Positions 33,555 through 44,195 of a stretch of DNA of 64,000 nt are shown here, one piece after another. Below the pieces are notes generated by a model. The model was not told the origin of the DNA. It made no database searches and saw nothing but the letters and a program-made list of their open reading frames with translations. Positions within the stretch are counted from its first letter, which is position 1; each line of letters starts with the position of its first letter. The position numbers and the translations under genes are program-made. The stretch lies in the NCBI GenBank assembly GCA_029465975.1, contig CM055762.1, positions 1,488,001 through 1,552,000 on the forward strand, given 5' to 3'. Origin of the DNA: Dallia pectoralis. Taxonomy: Eukaryota; Chordata; Actinopteri; Esociformes; Umbridae.

Positions 33555-34440
33555 CAATTGTTTACATGCAATTTTGAAAACCGGGCTAATTTTTTCAAAA
33601 AAGAATCACAATTATCCAAACACCTTACTCAATTTGCATAATTCCTAGATTGTTTGCAAAATGACCCACTTCTGTCAAAACATACACACTTCAGTCAAAG
33701 CATATACACATATTTGTGAAAATGCTATTAGTTTTCATTTAACCAACACAGTCCTCAATGATCAGACACTATTGCAGCCAGTTCCACACTGCTGTGATAA
33801 ATAAAAAACACATTTGTAAAAAAACTAATTTTAGGAAATAGCATGTGATACATTTCTGGCCAGACATTGTTATGTAAGGGATCATTTAGATTAATAAAAT
33901 AGTCAAACGCACAACATTCTTCATGTTTAGTTTGAGATATATGGAGAATGTACACAAATAGGCCTACTATAAACTAACCAAGCACTGCACAACACTGATG
34001 CTGCAGACTGAATATTTAGTTATTCTTAAGTATTTATTTCAATACTTACAGTATTTCTTACCATAATCAGTTGATGAAATCAATGAAACAAATAAAATCT
34101 GTAGACAAATAAAAATGACTGAATGAAGTACATACACTTTGAAAAACTACTGTAAAAGCAACAAGAATACTGAAACTATTCATCATCTCTCTGTCTGGCA
34201 TGGCCCCTTCCTCTATCTCCTTCTCCTCTTCCTCTACCTGGACCTCTTCCTCTACCTCCTTCTCCTCTTCCTCTACCTGGACCTCTTCCTCTACCTCCTT
34301 CTCCTCTTCCTCTACCTGGGCCTCCTCCTCCTCTACCTCCTTCTCTTCCTCTACCTCCTTCATTTCCTCTTTGAGCTCCCCCTCTCATTCTCACTCTTCT
34401 TCTAGATCCTTCCATTTTTGCTGAAGACAGGTGAACTCAC
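33555..34440 (-). mobile_element. Tc1-family remnant with Arg/Gly-rich N-terminus
   Basis: Minus-strand frame from 34415 reads MRGGAQRGNEGGRGREGGRG followed by further Gly/Arg/Glu repeats and ends HARQRDDE. This resembles the Arg/Gly-rich N-terminal region of the Tc1-like families found at 14.3 and 49.4 kb. The DNA is a pyrimidine-rich plus-strand tract (34200-34390) with about three 39-bp units. Sequence to the left (33560-33740) has the style of Tc1-family subterminal DNA (GTCAAAACATACACACTTCA), with no catalytic core between, so it is probably an internally deleted element. The ends are not proven. Confidence 0.5.
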
Positions 34441-34552
34441 CTGCTGCCTTATTGCACACCTGAGTGTTGTGTAACTTGAATTTATTTTGGTAAACCGAAA
34501 TAACAAAACCTGTGTTAGTGTCCAATACATTTCCAGACCTAACTGTCTTTAT

Positions 34553-35660
34553 ATATACTGCTCCAAAAGATGAAGGTAACACGTAATCATCACAGTCTAA
34601 CACAAAGTCAATTAAACCATAGGTATATTAATCTGTCCAATTAGGAAGCATAAGCATTTGTGAATCAATGTCACCTGTTTTGGTGCAAATGAATGTGACA
34701 ACAGGTGCACTGGAGAGGCAGGAGCAAGACAACCCCCATAAAGGGAATGCTTCTGCAGGTGACAGACAATTGCTCTCTCCTTCCTGACTGATTCTTCTCT
34801 AGTGTGGGTTTTGCTGGTGTACGTGTCACTACTGGTACACTACTGGCATGTATGGATCGGAAGAAGCAGCCCATTCAGGTTGCCCAGGTAGTCTAGTTCC
34901 TCCAGGATGGCACATCTATATTTGCCATCGAAAGAAGGTTTGCTGTGTCACCCCGTACAGTCTCAAGAGGACATCCTGGAGACGGGTCGTTACCCGAGGA
35001 GAGCTGGACAGGGCCGTAGAAGGGCCTCATCCCAGCAGCAGGACCAGTATCTTCTGTTTTGTGCCAGGAGGAACATGATAAAACTGTCAGAAACAAACTG
35101 CATGAGGGTGGCATGAGGGCCTGACGACAAGCACTCTGCAGCTCAATTGGCATTCGCACAGCGTTCTCTTCACATGAGCACAGGTTCACACTGATTACGT
35201 GTGACCAACGTGGAAGAGTCTGGAGAAGCCGGAGTTGACGTTATGTTTCCTGCAACATCATCCAGCCTGACTGGACGGCCTGGGGAGACATATCCTTGAA
35301 GAGGCTCACAGACCTCCACGTGCTAGCCAACGGTAACCTGACTGCTGTTAGGTACCTGGATGAAACCCTCAGACCCATCGTCAGAACATACATTGGGGCA
35401 GTGGGTGGTGCAGTGGGCCCTGGGTTCCTCCTGGTGCAGAACATACGCTGGTGCAGTGGGTGGTGCAGTGCAGTGGGCCCTGGGTTCCTCCTGGTGCAGA
35501 ACATACGCTGGTGCAGTGGGTGGTGCAGTGGGCCCTGGGTTCCTCCTGGTGCAGAACAATGCCCGGCCTCATGTGACTAGAGGCTTTAGGCACGTCCTGG
35601 ATGACGAAGGCATTGGTGCCACAGCCCCTCCTGGAGCTCACTGATGCACTGATCATTCTC
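34553..35660 (+). mobile_element. Tc1-like element, left end and broken transposase, with internal array
   Basis: ATATACTGCTCCAAAAGATG at about 34556 matches the left TIR of a very common fish Tc1-like family. The coding part runs from about 34860 (AHSGCPG region, then ARRFAVS-like and RRAGQGRRRASSQQQDQYL), through LHEGGMRA, a VTRDQRGRVWRS-like block and QHHPA-type pieces, to PGFLLVQNNARPHVTRG, which carries the second catalytic Asp position as QNN where relatives have a DN. A tandem array at 35396-35558 interrupts it. No right TIR or NPIE block is present, so the element is 3'-truncated. Confidence 0.8.
35396..35558. repeat. 55-60-bp tandem repeat derived from Tc1-like coding sequence, 3 copies
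   Basis: Three units containing GCAGTGGGTGGTGCAGTG, then GGCCCTGGGTTCCTCCTGGT and GCAGAACATACGCTGG. The middle unit is 5 bp longer by an extra GCAGT. In related transposases this stretch (YAGAVGPGFLLVQDNA-type) occurs once, so it is a local triplication. Confidence 0.92.
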
Positions 35661-36015
35661 TTAAGGCAATGACTGAAAACGTTGAAAACTTAACAATCTC
35701 AATACTCTTTACACTTTAAATAAATTAAAAACGCCTTAGCGGCAATCATATGTGTGAGAACTCCCTCAGAAGCCAATCTCATTGTGAGATCGTGGTTCTT
35801 TATACTCTGTTAGGAGTTATCTCGTTTACTGAATGCGCTGCGACGCATCTTTTCTATTGGAATATTAGCGTGTTTACGCTCCTCTGCATTCTAAGGGATT
35901 GTACCTGGAATAAAAGAGACTATAGAACGCTATCAGCTACTCTGCCTGGCTTCATCCTTCCATCCACCCTACACACCGTGACAATATGATCATACTTGGC
36001 CAACACTTCATTCCA
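35661..36015 (+). other. Possible LTR-like 3' part
   Basis: A GGAATAAAAGAGACTATAGA stretch near 35910 holds a polyadenylation signal. With the following pyrimidine-rich sequence ending CCGTGACA it resembles the R-U5 part of a solo LTR. No matching second LTR, primer-binding site or gag/pol is seen, so this is weak. Confidence 0.25.
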
Positions 36016-36016
36016 T

Positions 36017-36290
36017 CTGTGTATACTGAAGTGTGTGTGTATACTGAAGTGTATACTGAAGTGTGTGTGTGTATACTGAAGTGTATGAGTATACTGAAGT
36101 GTGTGTGTATACTGAAGTGTATATTGAAGTGTATGTGTATACTAAAGTGTATATTGAAGTGTGTTTGTTTACTGAAGTGTGTTTGTTTACTGAAGTGTAT
36201 ACTGAAGTGTGTGTGTATATTGAAGTGTGTGTGTATACTGAAGTGTATATTGAAGTGTATGAGTATACTGAAGTGTATACGGAAGCGTAT
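36017..36290. repeat. Irregular GT-rich minisatellite
   Basis: Units of about 12-20 bp built from ATACTGAAGTGTGTGTGT and ATACTGAAGTGT, with variable GT length. Confidence 0.92.
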
Positions 36291-37006
36291 ACATTACTAG
36301 CTGCTGCTTTTTCATAACTAAATGTGTCACTTGTACCTCATCAATGCTCTTTCTTTTTTCTGCAATCTGCTCACCCATCTAGCTCCTTTGCACAATTCAG
36401 ATACATACTTTATCGTAGGAAAAACAGGTTCAATGACCACAGAGTCGAACGAGCCAACTTGTAAGGGTATTTATTTAAAACAGATAAAAAGTTTACAGCC
36501 ACCAGTAAACTTCTTTCAAAAGGTCAAAAGGCAGAAGGCCCGTCCCCTGGCATTCTCAGCCTTTATTAGGAAAGGTCAAACCAATCAGGAATGACCACAC
36601 GTACCCCACGACCCTGCCTAGGACCAATCGATGCTCTGTTCAGCCAGTTCTTTGTCTGCTAGATCCCTCCCCACATTCCTAACAGCCGCACCCTGCACCC
36701 CAACATAAACAAAGTTGAGGCACAATATACTGCTTGGGCAGACATAGCAATCCTGATTTCTACCACAACTTCATATTCAATATTGACCCAGTACATATGC
36801 GTACTAGGCAGGGTCTCTTGACTGTTCGTGTTGTGTGTTTTTGCAGCTAGTGGTCAGAAAATAATGGGAGTGGGATGTTCAACTCTGTGTTGTTTGGCAC
36901 TGATGTGAATTCAGTCAGGTCGTCTTTGCAAATGAAAACTGATCTATCAGTTTACCTGGTAAACATGTAAACTAAAAAAGAACCTGAAAGATCAGTAGAG
37001 CCACAC
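36291..37006. other. Intergenic, no gene recognised
   Basis: 36430-36700 has moderately GC-rich sequence that may be a retroelement piece (CCCCACATTCCTAACAGCCG), but nothing identifiable. Confidence 0.3.
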
Positions 37007-37345
37007 TCCTACCCACGCCACACTAGTACATGTGCTGGCACAACATAGGCCACACTACTAACCACACTAGTACATGTGCCCCTGGTACAGCAGTCCAGTG
37101 TGCTGGCACAACATAGGCCACACTCCTACCCACACTAGTACATGTGCTGGCACAACATAGGCCACACTCCTAACCACACTAGTACATGTGCCACTGGTAC
37201 AGCAGTCCAGTGTGCTGGCACAACATAGGCCACACTCCTACCCACACTAGTACATGTGCTGGCACAACATAGGCCACACTCCTAACCACACTAGTACATG
37301 TGCCCCTGGTACAGCAGTCCAGTGTGCTGGCACAACATAGGCCAC
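37007..37345. repeat. Minisatellite with 44/68-bp alternating units (112-bp higher-order repeat)
   Basis: Short unit of 44 bp (GCCACACTCCTACCCACACT, then AGTACATGTGCTGGCACAAC, ATAG) alternates with a 68-bp unit carrying a 24-bp insert (CCCCTGGTACAGCAGTCCAG). The 112-bp pair occurs about three times with few changes. Confidence 0.93.
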
Positions 37346-37845
37346 AAGTCTGATTAGGCTTGATTCATATATTTACAGCAGGCATGCAATACTCATTTTA
37401 TTTGTAACAACCAACTAAATTTATAGGTGAAAGGAACATGAAAGTTACCAAAGTAACATTGGGTAAACAAACATCTTTTTACATCAGTTCATATACAGAT
37501 ACCCAGCCTCGAACAGAAAGCAGTAAGATGTTGTAGCACTATCTATGGCTATGAATAAATTCCCAAGAAAGATACCTAAAGTGGAGCGGAGCTACTGGTT
37601 GTGTCTAGCCTTCTGCTGGCTGTGGTGGGTGACATTTATATGAGAACCATGGCAATGCAAAGCCAATCATTCATCAAGACACATGCAGCAATTGAGCTCA
37701 CTAAACTGACACATTAGCTTTGCTCAATAATCTGGCTGGCAAACAAGCCTTGATTGACCAGAAAACAGCTGGCTGCATTTTTTTTTTCATCAGACGGTGT
37801 TCAAAATGTACTTTATCCAAAATGAGCGAGGCAATGCAAGAGGCG
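37346..37845. other. Intergenic spacer between two minisatellites
   Basis: No coding or TE signal recognised. Confidence 0.4.
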
Positions 37846-37847
37846 TG

Positions 37848-39010
37848 AGGTGTGATCAGTCGCCCTGTTCTTTCCCTGAAAACAGTGTGATCAGTCGCCC
37901 TGTTCTGTCCCTAAAACAGTGTGATCAGTCGCCCTGTTCTGTCCCTAAAACAGTGTGATCAGTCGCCCTGTTCTGTCCCTAAAACAGCGTGATCAGTCGC
38001 CCTGTTCTATCCCTGAAAACAGTGTGATCAGTCGCCCTGTTCTGTCCCTAAAACAGTGTGATCAGTCGCCCTGTTCTGTCCCTAAAACAGTGTGATCAGT
38101 CGCCCTGTTCTGTCCCTAAAACAGTGTGATCAGTCGCCCTGTTCTGTCCCTAAAACAGTGTGATCAATCGCCCTGTTCTGTCCCTAAAACAGCATGATCA
38201 GTCGCCCTGTTCTGTCCCTAAAACAGCGTGATCAGTCGCCGTGTTCTGTCCCTAAAACAGTGTGATCAGTCCCCCTGTTCTGTCCCTAAAACAGTGTGAT
38301 CAGTCGCCCTGTTCTGTCCCTAAAACAGCATGATGAGTCGCCCTGTTCTGTCCCTGAAAACAGTGTGATCAGTCGCCCTGTTCTGTCCCTAAAACAGTGT
38401 GATCAGTCGCCCTGTTCTGTCCCTAAAACAGCATGATGAGTCGCCCTGTTCTGTCCCTGAAAACAGTGTGATCAGTCGCCCTGTTCTGTCCCTAAAACAG
38501 TGTGATCAGTCGCCCTGTTCTGTCCCTAACACAGTGTGATCAGTCGCCCTGTTCTGTCCCTAAAACAGCGTGATCAGTCGCCCTGTTCTATCCCTGAAAA
38601 CAGTGTGATCAGTCGCCCTGTTCTGTCCCTAAAACAGTGTGATCAGTCGCCCTGTTCTGTCCCTAAAACGGTGTGATCAGTCGCCCTGTTCTGTCCCTGA
38701 AAACAGTGTGATCAGTCGCCCTGTTCTGTCCCTAAAACAGCATGATCAGTCGCCCTGTTCTGTCCCTGAAAACAGTGTGATCAGTCGCCCTGTTCTGTCC
38801 CTAAAACTGCATGATCAGTCACCCTGTTCTGTCCCTAAAACTGCATGATCAGTCACCCTGTTCTGTCCCTAAAACTGCATGATCAGTCGCCCTGTTCTGT
38901 CCCTAAAACAGTGTGATCAGTCTCCATGTTCTATCCCTAAAACTGCGTGATCAGTCTCCATGTTCGGTCCCTAAAACTGATGAATCAGTCTCCATGTTAT
39001 GTCCTTGAAA
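37848..39010. repeat. 34-36-bp minisatellite, about 34 copies
   Basis: Core CAGTGTGATCAGTCGCCCTG then TTCTGTCCCTAAAA. Units with an extra base pair (CCCTGAAAACAG) recur at intervals. Almost all units hold a TGATCA hexamer. The last five or so (38810-39010) are progressively diverged, giving a clean old-to-young gradient from right to left. Confidence 0.96.
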
Positions 39011-39358
39011 ACAGATGGAAAAAATAGCATTCAGCTATGTGTCTTTGGTTGGCTGCGGTTAGTTCAATCTCTATATAGCTGCCATTAGAAGAGATTGAGC
39101 ACATATCAGAAATGTCTCCATATATCTTAACCTTGTTGAGATGTGTTGGACTGTGTGTAAAGTGTGTGCAGATCTACATTTATGTTTATAAACCTTTGTG
39201 ATATACATCAAATATATGAAAATAAACGTCATGGCACAGCATACTACATACGGGATGCATAATGGGTTATAAGGTTTCATTACATACACTTGGGTTGACT
39301 GGTCCAATTATTAACTTTTCTGACATCTATTTGCAATTACAAGGGAAAGTAGACAAAC
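39011..39358. other. Intergenic, no feature recognised
   Basis: No coding or repeat signal identified. Confidence 0.4.
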
Positions 39359-40047
39359 AGCCCACTTCATTGATTAAACTGCCCACATAAACACACCAGC
39401 AGTTTTCAGAACACATCAGACGCATCACACAAAGCAACAAGCCTTTTACATCGTTAAGCGTTGTTGTCCTCTATAGCCTAAACCAATGTATGTCAATTAC
39501 GTAGTGAATAGCCTATTATTAAACACCCACAGACACAATTTGGTTAATGCACTACACTTGATTTGATTGTCAACAAACATCTGGACTCGTCTAAACGGTT
39601 ACAAATCACAGAAATGTATGTTTGCGAGAAATTAAGAGTTTTTCAGACAAGACTAAATCTGAACCAATCACAGGTGTCTATATTCACGCCACATGCAGGG
39701 CGGCTCCAACTGCAAACCAAAATGTTTGTTTCAGATTTAGTCTAGTCAGTGGCTCCGGAATGGCACAGTGGTTAACTCATTTAGTCACAGTTTAGTTGCA
39801 TAAATGCAGCTAGGAGTTTACATTCTGATCATGGCATTCAGATTGAGCCCAAAGCTTGTTAGTGCGTGGATGTCAGACAGGACTGCCATGCTTAGTGTTG
39901 CTGTGTTGCAGGATAGGTGGCAGCAAGCATTTCTTTTGACAGTAGGCCCGTAAAGAATAAGGCATGTTGTTCTGGGTGATGTGTCTGATGTATTCTGAAA
40001 ACTGCTGGTGTGTTTATGTGAGCGGCTACATTAATCATGTGGTGTTG
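39359..40047. mobile_element. Inverted-repeat element, unidentified
   Basis: 39381-39443 (CACATAAACACACCAGCAGT core) is matched in reverse complement at 39961-40024, with weaker similarity reaching to about 39359 and 40047: arms of roughly 65-85 bp and about 690 bp overall. Nested within is a second shorter inverted pair, AGACTAAATCTGA at about 39650-39662 and TCAGATTTAGTCT at 39731-39743. 39752-39775 (GGCTCCGGAATGGCACAGTG) looks like the A-box start of a tRNA-derived SINE. There is no transposase. It is probably a non-autonomous DNA element, but I cannot assign a superfamily. Confidence 0.55.
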
Positions 40048-41410
40048 AACACAAGTTGGTGTTTAGCCAACTGAATACGCCCCTCAGTGCTTGGCCGAGA
40101 TCTCTAAAAAGGTAAAGATTTTACTACAGAATCCAAATGTTCATCAAATACATTGTTTCCCATGTGAGTATGTTCACTGTAACTGGACATGTATTTAGAG
40201 AATGTGTAATCACATCAAAGTATTTTCTTCATCATTGTAAGATAATTCGGTGAATAAAAAACATTATACTAACACTTCAAAACATTTTATAGGAGGCTTG
40301 CTCAATATCACGAGTTGGCTTTATTTCCGGTAGGTCTGTTTTCATTGGGCACAGCTTTTATGAGTTTGGGTGATTATTTCAATGTTACGTGTATCTATAG
40401 GTGAGTGTTGTTTTCTAGATTGCTGTTTCATGTTTGTTAGTAAGTTTTAGCACACTTTTATTTCATTAACAGTGTCTAGTTATTTTTTTAGTTTGTTGTA
40501 CGTATTTGTTTTCATGGGTATATCCCAACCCTGCCGCTGGCTCACTCTTGCACTACACCGTAATATTGGGACAATTCCAGTGCACCCAATAAAATTCCAA
40601 AACATCGTGTCACAAACTAGCAAACTCACGACTCCCACAGACAAAACTGTGTGCTGTCATCTGCTTTTATAAACCTCAAGACTGTGCAACAAAATATTCC
40701 TTCAAATGAGATTGGAGCCACTTTGCAGGGTTTATTGACAACGACACAAATGCCGTTATTTGAAACACAAGTGGAAACATTTGCTAAATAATTTCTAAAA
40801 TACTTTTTACTGTAAAATAATCTGAATTTGTAAGCCAGGTCCAGGCCATCATTACTGGCACATAATTAAGTGGATAAATAATGCGTGTTTTTATGAATCA
40901 ACTAACACGCACGAAGCAAAATGGCATTGCTGTTCTACCATAATATAATTGGCTATTGTAACGACCATGATATTTATACTGTTAAGTGTTAACATGTTAT
41001 TATAACCAGTAACACCCCATACACCTATTTGAAAGAAATATCCAAAACTCAAAACAGAGGCTTGTTAGTAGGAAAACCCTGCCTGGTGTGATGTCGCAGG
41101 CAAAGTGGAAAAGTCCCGCTAGCATGTCTTGGGATTCCTGAAGCCAGCACAGCCAAAAGCAGAAACAGTGTTGTCTTTCCGAGGAGAAATGCCGTAGTGG
41201 TTGATTTATAGGTTCACATTTCAGCCAATAAATCACATGATGCTGCAAAAAAAAGATTTCAGCAGTCATCTGCATCTAGAGTTCCATCTCTCTTCTGTGT
41301 ATTTATTTATACTGCCAATGACATTCGTCCACATGAGAGAGATAAAGCCTTATTGTTTTCGATGGATCGCAACTACTGCCAATTATCTGTCCATGACTGC
41401 CGTTCATTTG
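40048..41410. other. Intergenic, no gene recognised
   Basis: AT-rich spacer; no supported exon or TE. Confidence 0.4.
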
Positions 41411-41417
41411 TGGGTTT

Positions 41418-41690
<273 letters not shown>

Positions 41691-42470
41691 GTAAGAGTGA
41701 AGAGGAAATCAAGTTTGAGAGAGACAGGTGACAGAGAGTAAGCGAGGTAGGGACAGGGAGAAATAAAAACATGAGAGACAGAAAGGGAAAGACAGGGGGA
41801 GATGGGAGGTGTTAGTGAGTGAGTTAGAAAGAGGCAAAGGGAGAAAAGAAAGTGAATGTGTGAGACAGAGTGACAGAGAGAAAGATAGCCATTTAGTTAT
41901 GTATCTGGTGATCTGCAGGGCCGCAATTGTGTCATGAAAGTTATTGCTTTTCCATTAATCTCCATTAGGGACGCACTGGGGGTGAGGTGAGAGGTTGCAT
42001 TGGGTATACTGTAGGTGGATTGGATCAAAATGGGTCTCTCAGACATCTCACTAGCAATGAAATCACAGCGAGGTTTAGGTTCCGTTTGACTTAAAACTAT
42101 ACCAGCAATATATTCATTAAAATCTGAACTAGTTTTCCATTGAAATCCAAAACAACATAAAGGAATTGTTGATAGGCATAACAATGAAGCCATGAAGTAA
42201 AATGATATTGGATTAAATATATCATCCCGTCATGTCTAGAAAGACACAGTAGCAGGGGTTATTTTTTTCTTGCTGATACTGTGGTGTCAGTTGTGGATCA
42301 TCTATCTTACAATTTGTCTAATATACCATAGTGTGTCCACATGAGCCAATGCAGGACCGGTTATTCAAAAAGCTTGACGTGTGTTCTGCCTCTATTTCTA
42401 GCAGCTACACCTCAATCTAGAATGTGACACTTCAATACTTCAATACATTTAAATAATTATGCCTTGATTG
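41691..42470. other. Intergenic, purine-rich then AT-rich
   Basis: 41700-41890 is strongly GA-rich (AGAGAGACAGGTGACAGAGA type), continuing the low-complexity zone. Beyond it no feature is recognised. Confidence 0.4.
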
Positions 42471-43450
42471 ATTCAACAATGTGCTGCAAACATTCCTCTA
42501 GTTTGGTCATTACATCATCACGCAGTTACTGCCGATTTGTCGGCCGCACGCCCATTATGCGAAGCTCCAGTTCCGACACTCCCAAAAGGGACGTTATTGG
42601 ATTTAGATCGGGGGACTGTGAAGGTCATTTGATTAGAGTGAACTCATTGTCATGCTCAAAAAATCAGTTTGAGATGATGTGAGCTTTGTGACCTGACGTG
42701 GTGTCCTGCTGGAAGTAGCCATTAGATGATGTGAACACTGTGGTCATAAGGGGATGGACATGGACGGGAACAATACTCAATAGGATGTGGCGTTTCAACA
42801 ATGCTTAGTTGTTACAAATGGACTCAGTGTGCACTCTGTAGACCAGGCAAAGTTTTCACAGTCTTCTATTGTTCCACTTTGGCAGCCCCATGCAAATTGT
42901 AGCCTCAGTTTCCTGTTCTTTGCTGACAGTAGTGGTACCTGATGTGGTCCTCTGCTACTGTAGCCTATCTGCTTCATGGTTCGAAGAACTGTGTGTTCAG
43001 ACATTCACTTCTGCGTACATTGGTTGTATTTAGTGTTTATTTAAGTTTCTGTTGCCTTTCTATGAGCTCAAACCAGTCTGGCCATTCTACTCAGAACCCT
43101 TCCATCAACAAGGCTTTTTTTTACCAGAGAACTGCGGCTCACTGAATATTCTCTCTTTTCCTGACCATTCTCTGTAAATCCTAGAGATATTTATTCAGGA
43201 AAATCCTCATACCAGTAGATCAGCACTTTCTGAAATAATCAAACCAGTACGCCCGGCACCATCGACCATGCCATGTTCAAAGTCATTTAAATCACCTTTC
43301 TTACCCATTCTGTTGTTTTGTTTGATCTTCAGCAGATCGTCTTGACTACATGTCTTCATAGCTAAATGCTTTGCAATTCTGCCACGTGATTGGCTGGACA
43401 TTTCTGTTAACAAGCAGTGAAAAGGGTGTACCTAATGAAGTGGCCATTGA
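42470..43450 (-). mobile_element. Degraded Tc1-like transposase element
   Basis: Minus-strand order: the 5' terminus at about 43450-43420 contains CACTTCATTAGGTACACCC, the TIR phrase of a widespread fish Tc1-like family. Then comes GKKGDLNDFEHGMV, the N-terminal DNA-binding region, followed by GAGRTGLIISESADLL. VLRTMKQIGYSSRGPHQVPL and RLQFAWGCQSGTIEDCENFAWSTE follow, the last holding the block with the first catalytic Asp, here degraded to ST. The C-terminal half is only weakly recognisable to about 42480. The 3' TIR is not found. Inactive. Confidence 0.75.
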
Positions 43451-43589
43451 GTGCGTTTGTCATTCATCTTGAATAACTTCGGCAATGCATTTTAGAATTA
43501 CATCGATATGGTACAATTCAGCCAAAACTCTTACCCAGATCGTCTTACATGAGTAATTAAGAATCAGAAGATTATTCACGGGCACAGCA

Positions 43590-44195
43590 ATATACACTAT
43601 ATGGCCAAACTCATGTGGACATCAGACCATCACACCGATATGAGCTTGTTGGACATCCCACTCCAAAACCATGGGCATTACTACAGAGTTTCCCCCTCTT
43701 TTGCAGCTATAACAGCCGCCACTTTTCTGGGAAGGCTTTCCGCAAGGTTTTGGAATTTGTCTGCAGGAATTTGTGGCCATTCAGCCAAAAGAGTATTTGT
43801 GACGGCAGACAGATATTGAAGGCCTGGCTCGCAATCGCCTTTCCAATACATCTTAGAGGTATTCAATGGGATTGAGGTCTGGGCTCAGTGCAGGGCACTC
43901 ACGTTCCTCCACGCCAACCTCAATGAACAATCGCAAAAGAGTGTTCTAATAACCAACTAGCCTTTTAAAATGATACACTTGGATTAGCACAATTCAACAT
44001 GATATTGGGTCACATGAGTGATGGTTTCTGATAATGCCATCTGTACGGCTCTTTATATAGTCGCTACAATAGTCACCTACAACGTTAACAATTTCAACAG
44101 TGTATTTCTGTTCAATTGTGAGTTATTTTAATGGACAATATTTTTATATGTTTTGCATTCCAAAGTGACCCCACGCTTTGGAACGATAGTGTATA
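43590..44195. mobile_element. Tc1-family fragments, composite
   Basis: 43590-43910 begins ATACACTATATGGCCAAACT and on the minus strand reads EGETL, AAVIAAK and RKVAESL-like C-terminal Tc1 pieces (QIPADKFQNLAESLPRKV). 43920-44193 is the right end of a different Tc1-like family, ending CCAAAGTGACCCCACGCTTT then GGAACGATAGTGTA, with the upstream phrase TGGATTAGCACAATTCAACA. The two pieces appear joined by deletion. Confidence 0.6.

Noticed and set aside
35661..36015. Endogenous retrovirus
   Set aside because: Only a vague LTR-like polyadenylation region; no gag, pol or env frames and no primer-binding site in the window.
37848..39010. CRISPR-like array (regular short repeats)
   Set aside because: Units are contiguous tandem copies without unique spacers, in a vertebrate genome with no cas genes.
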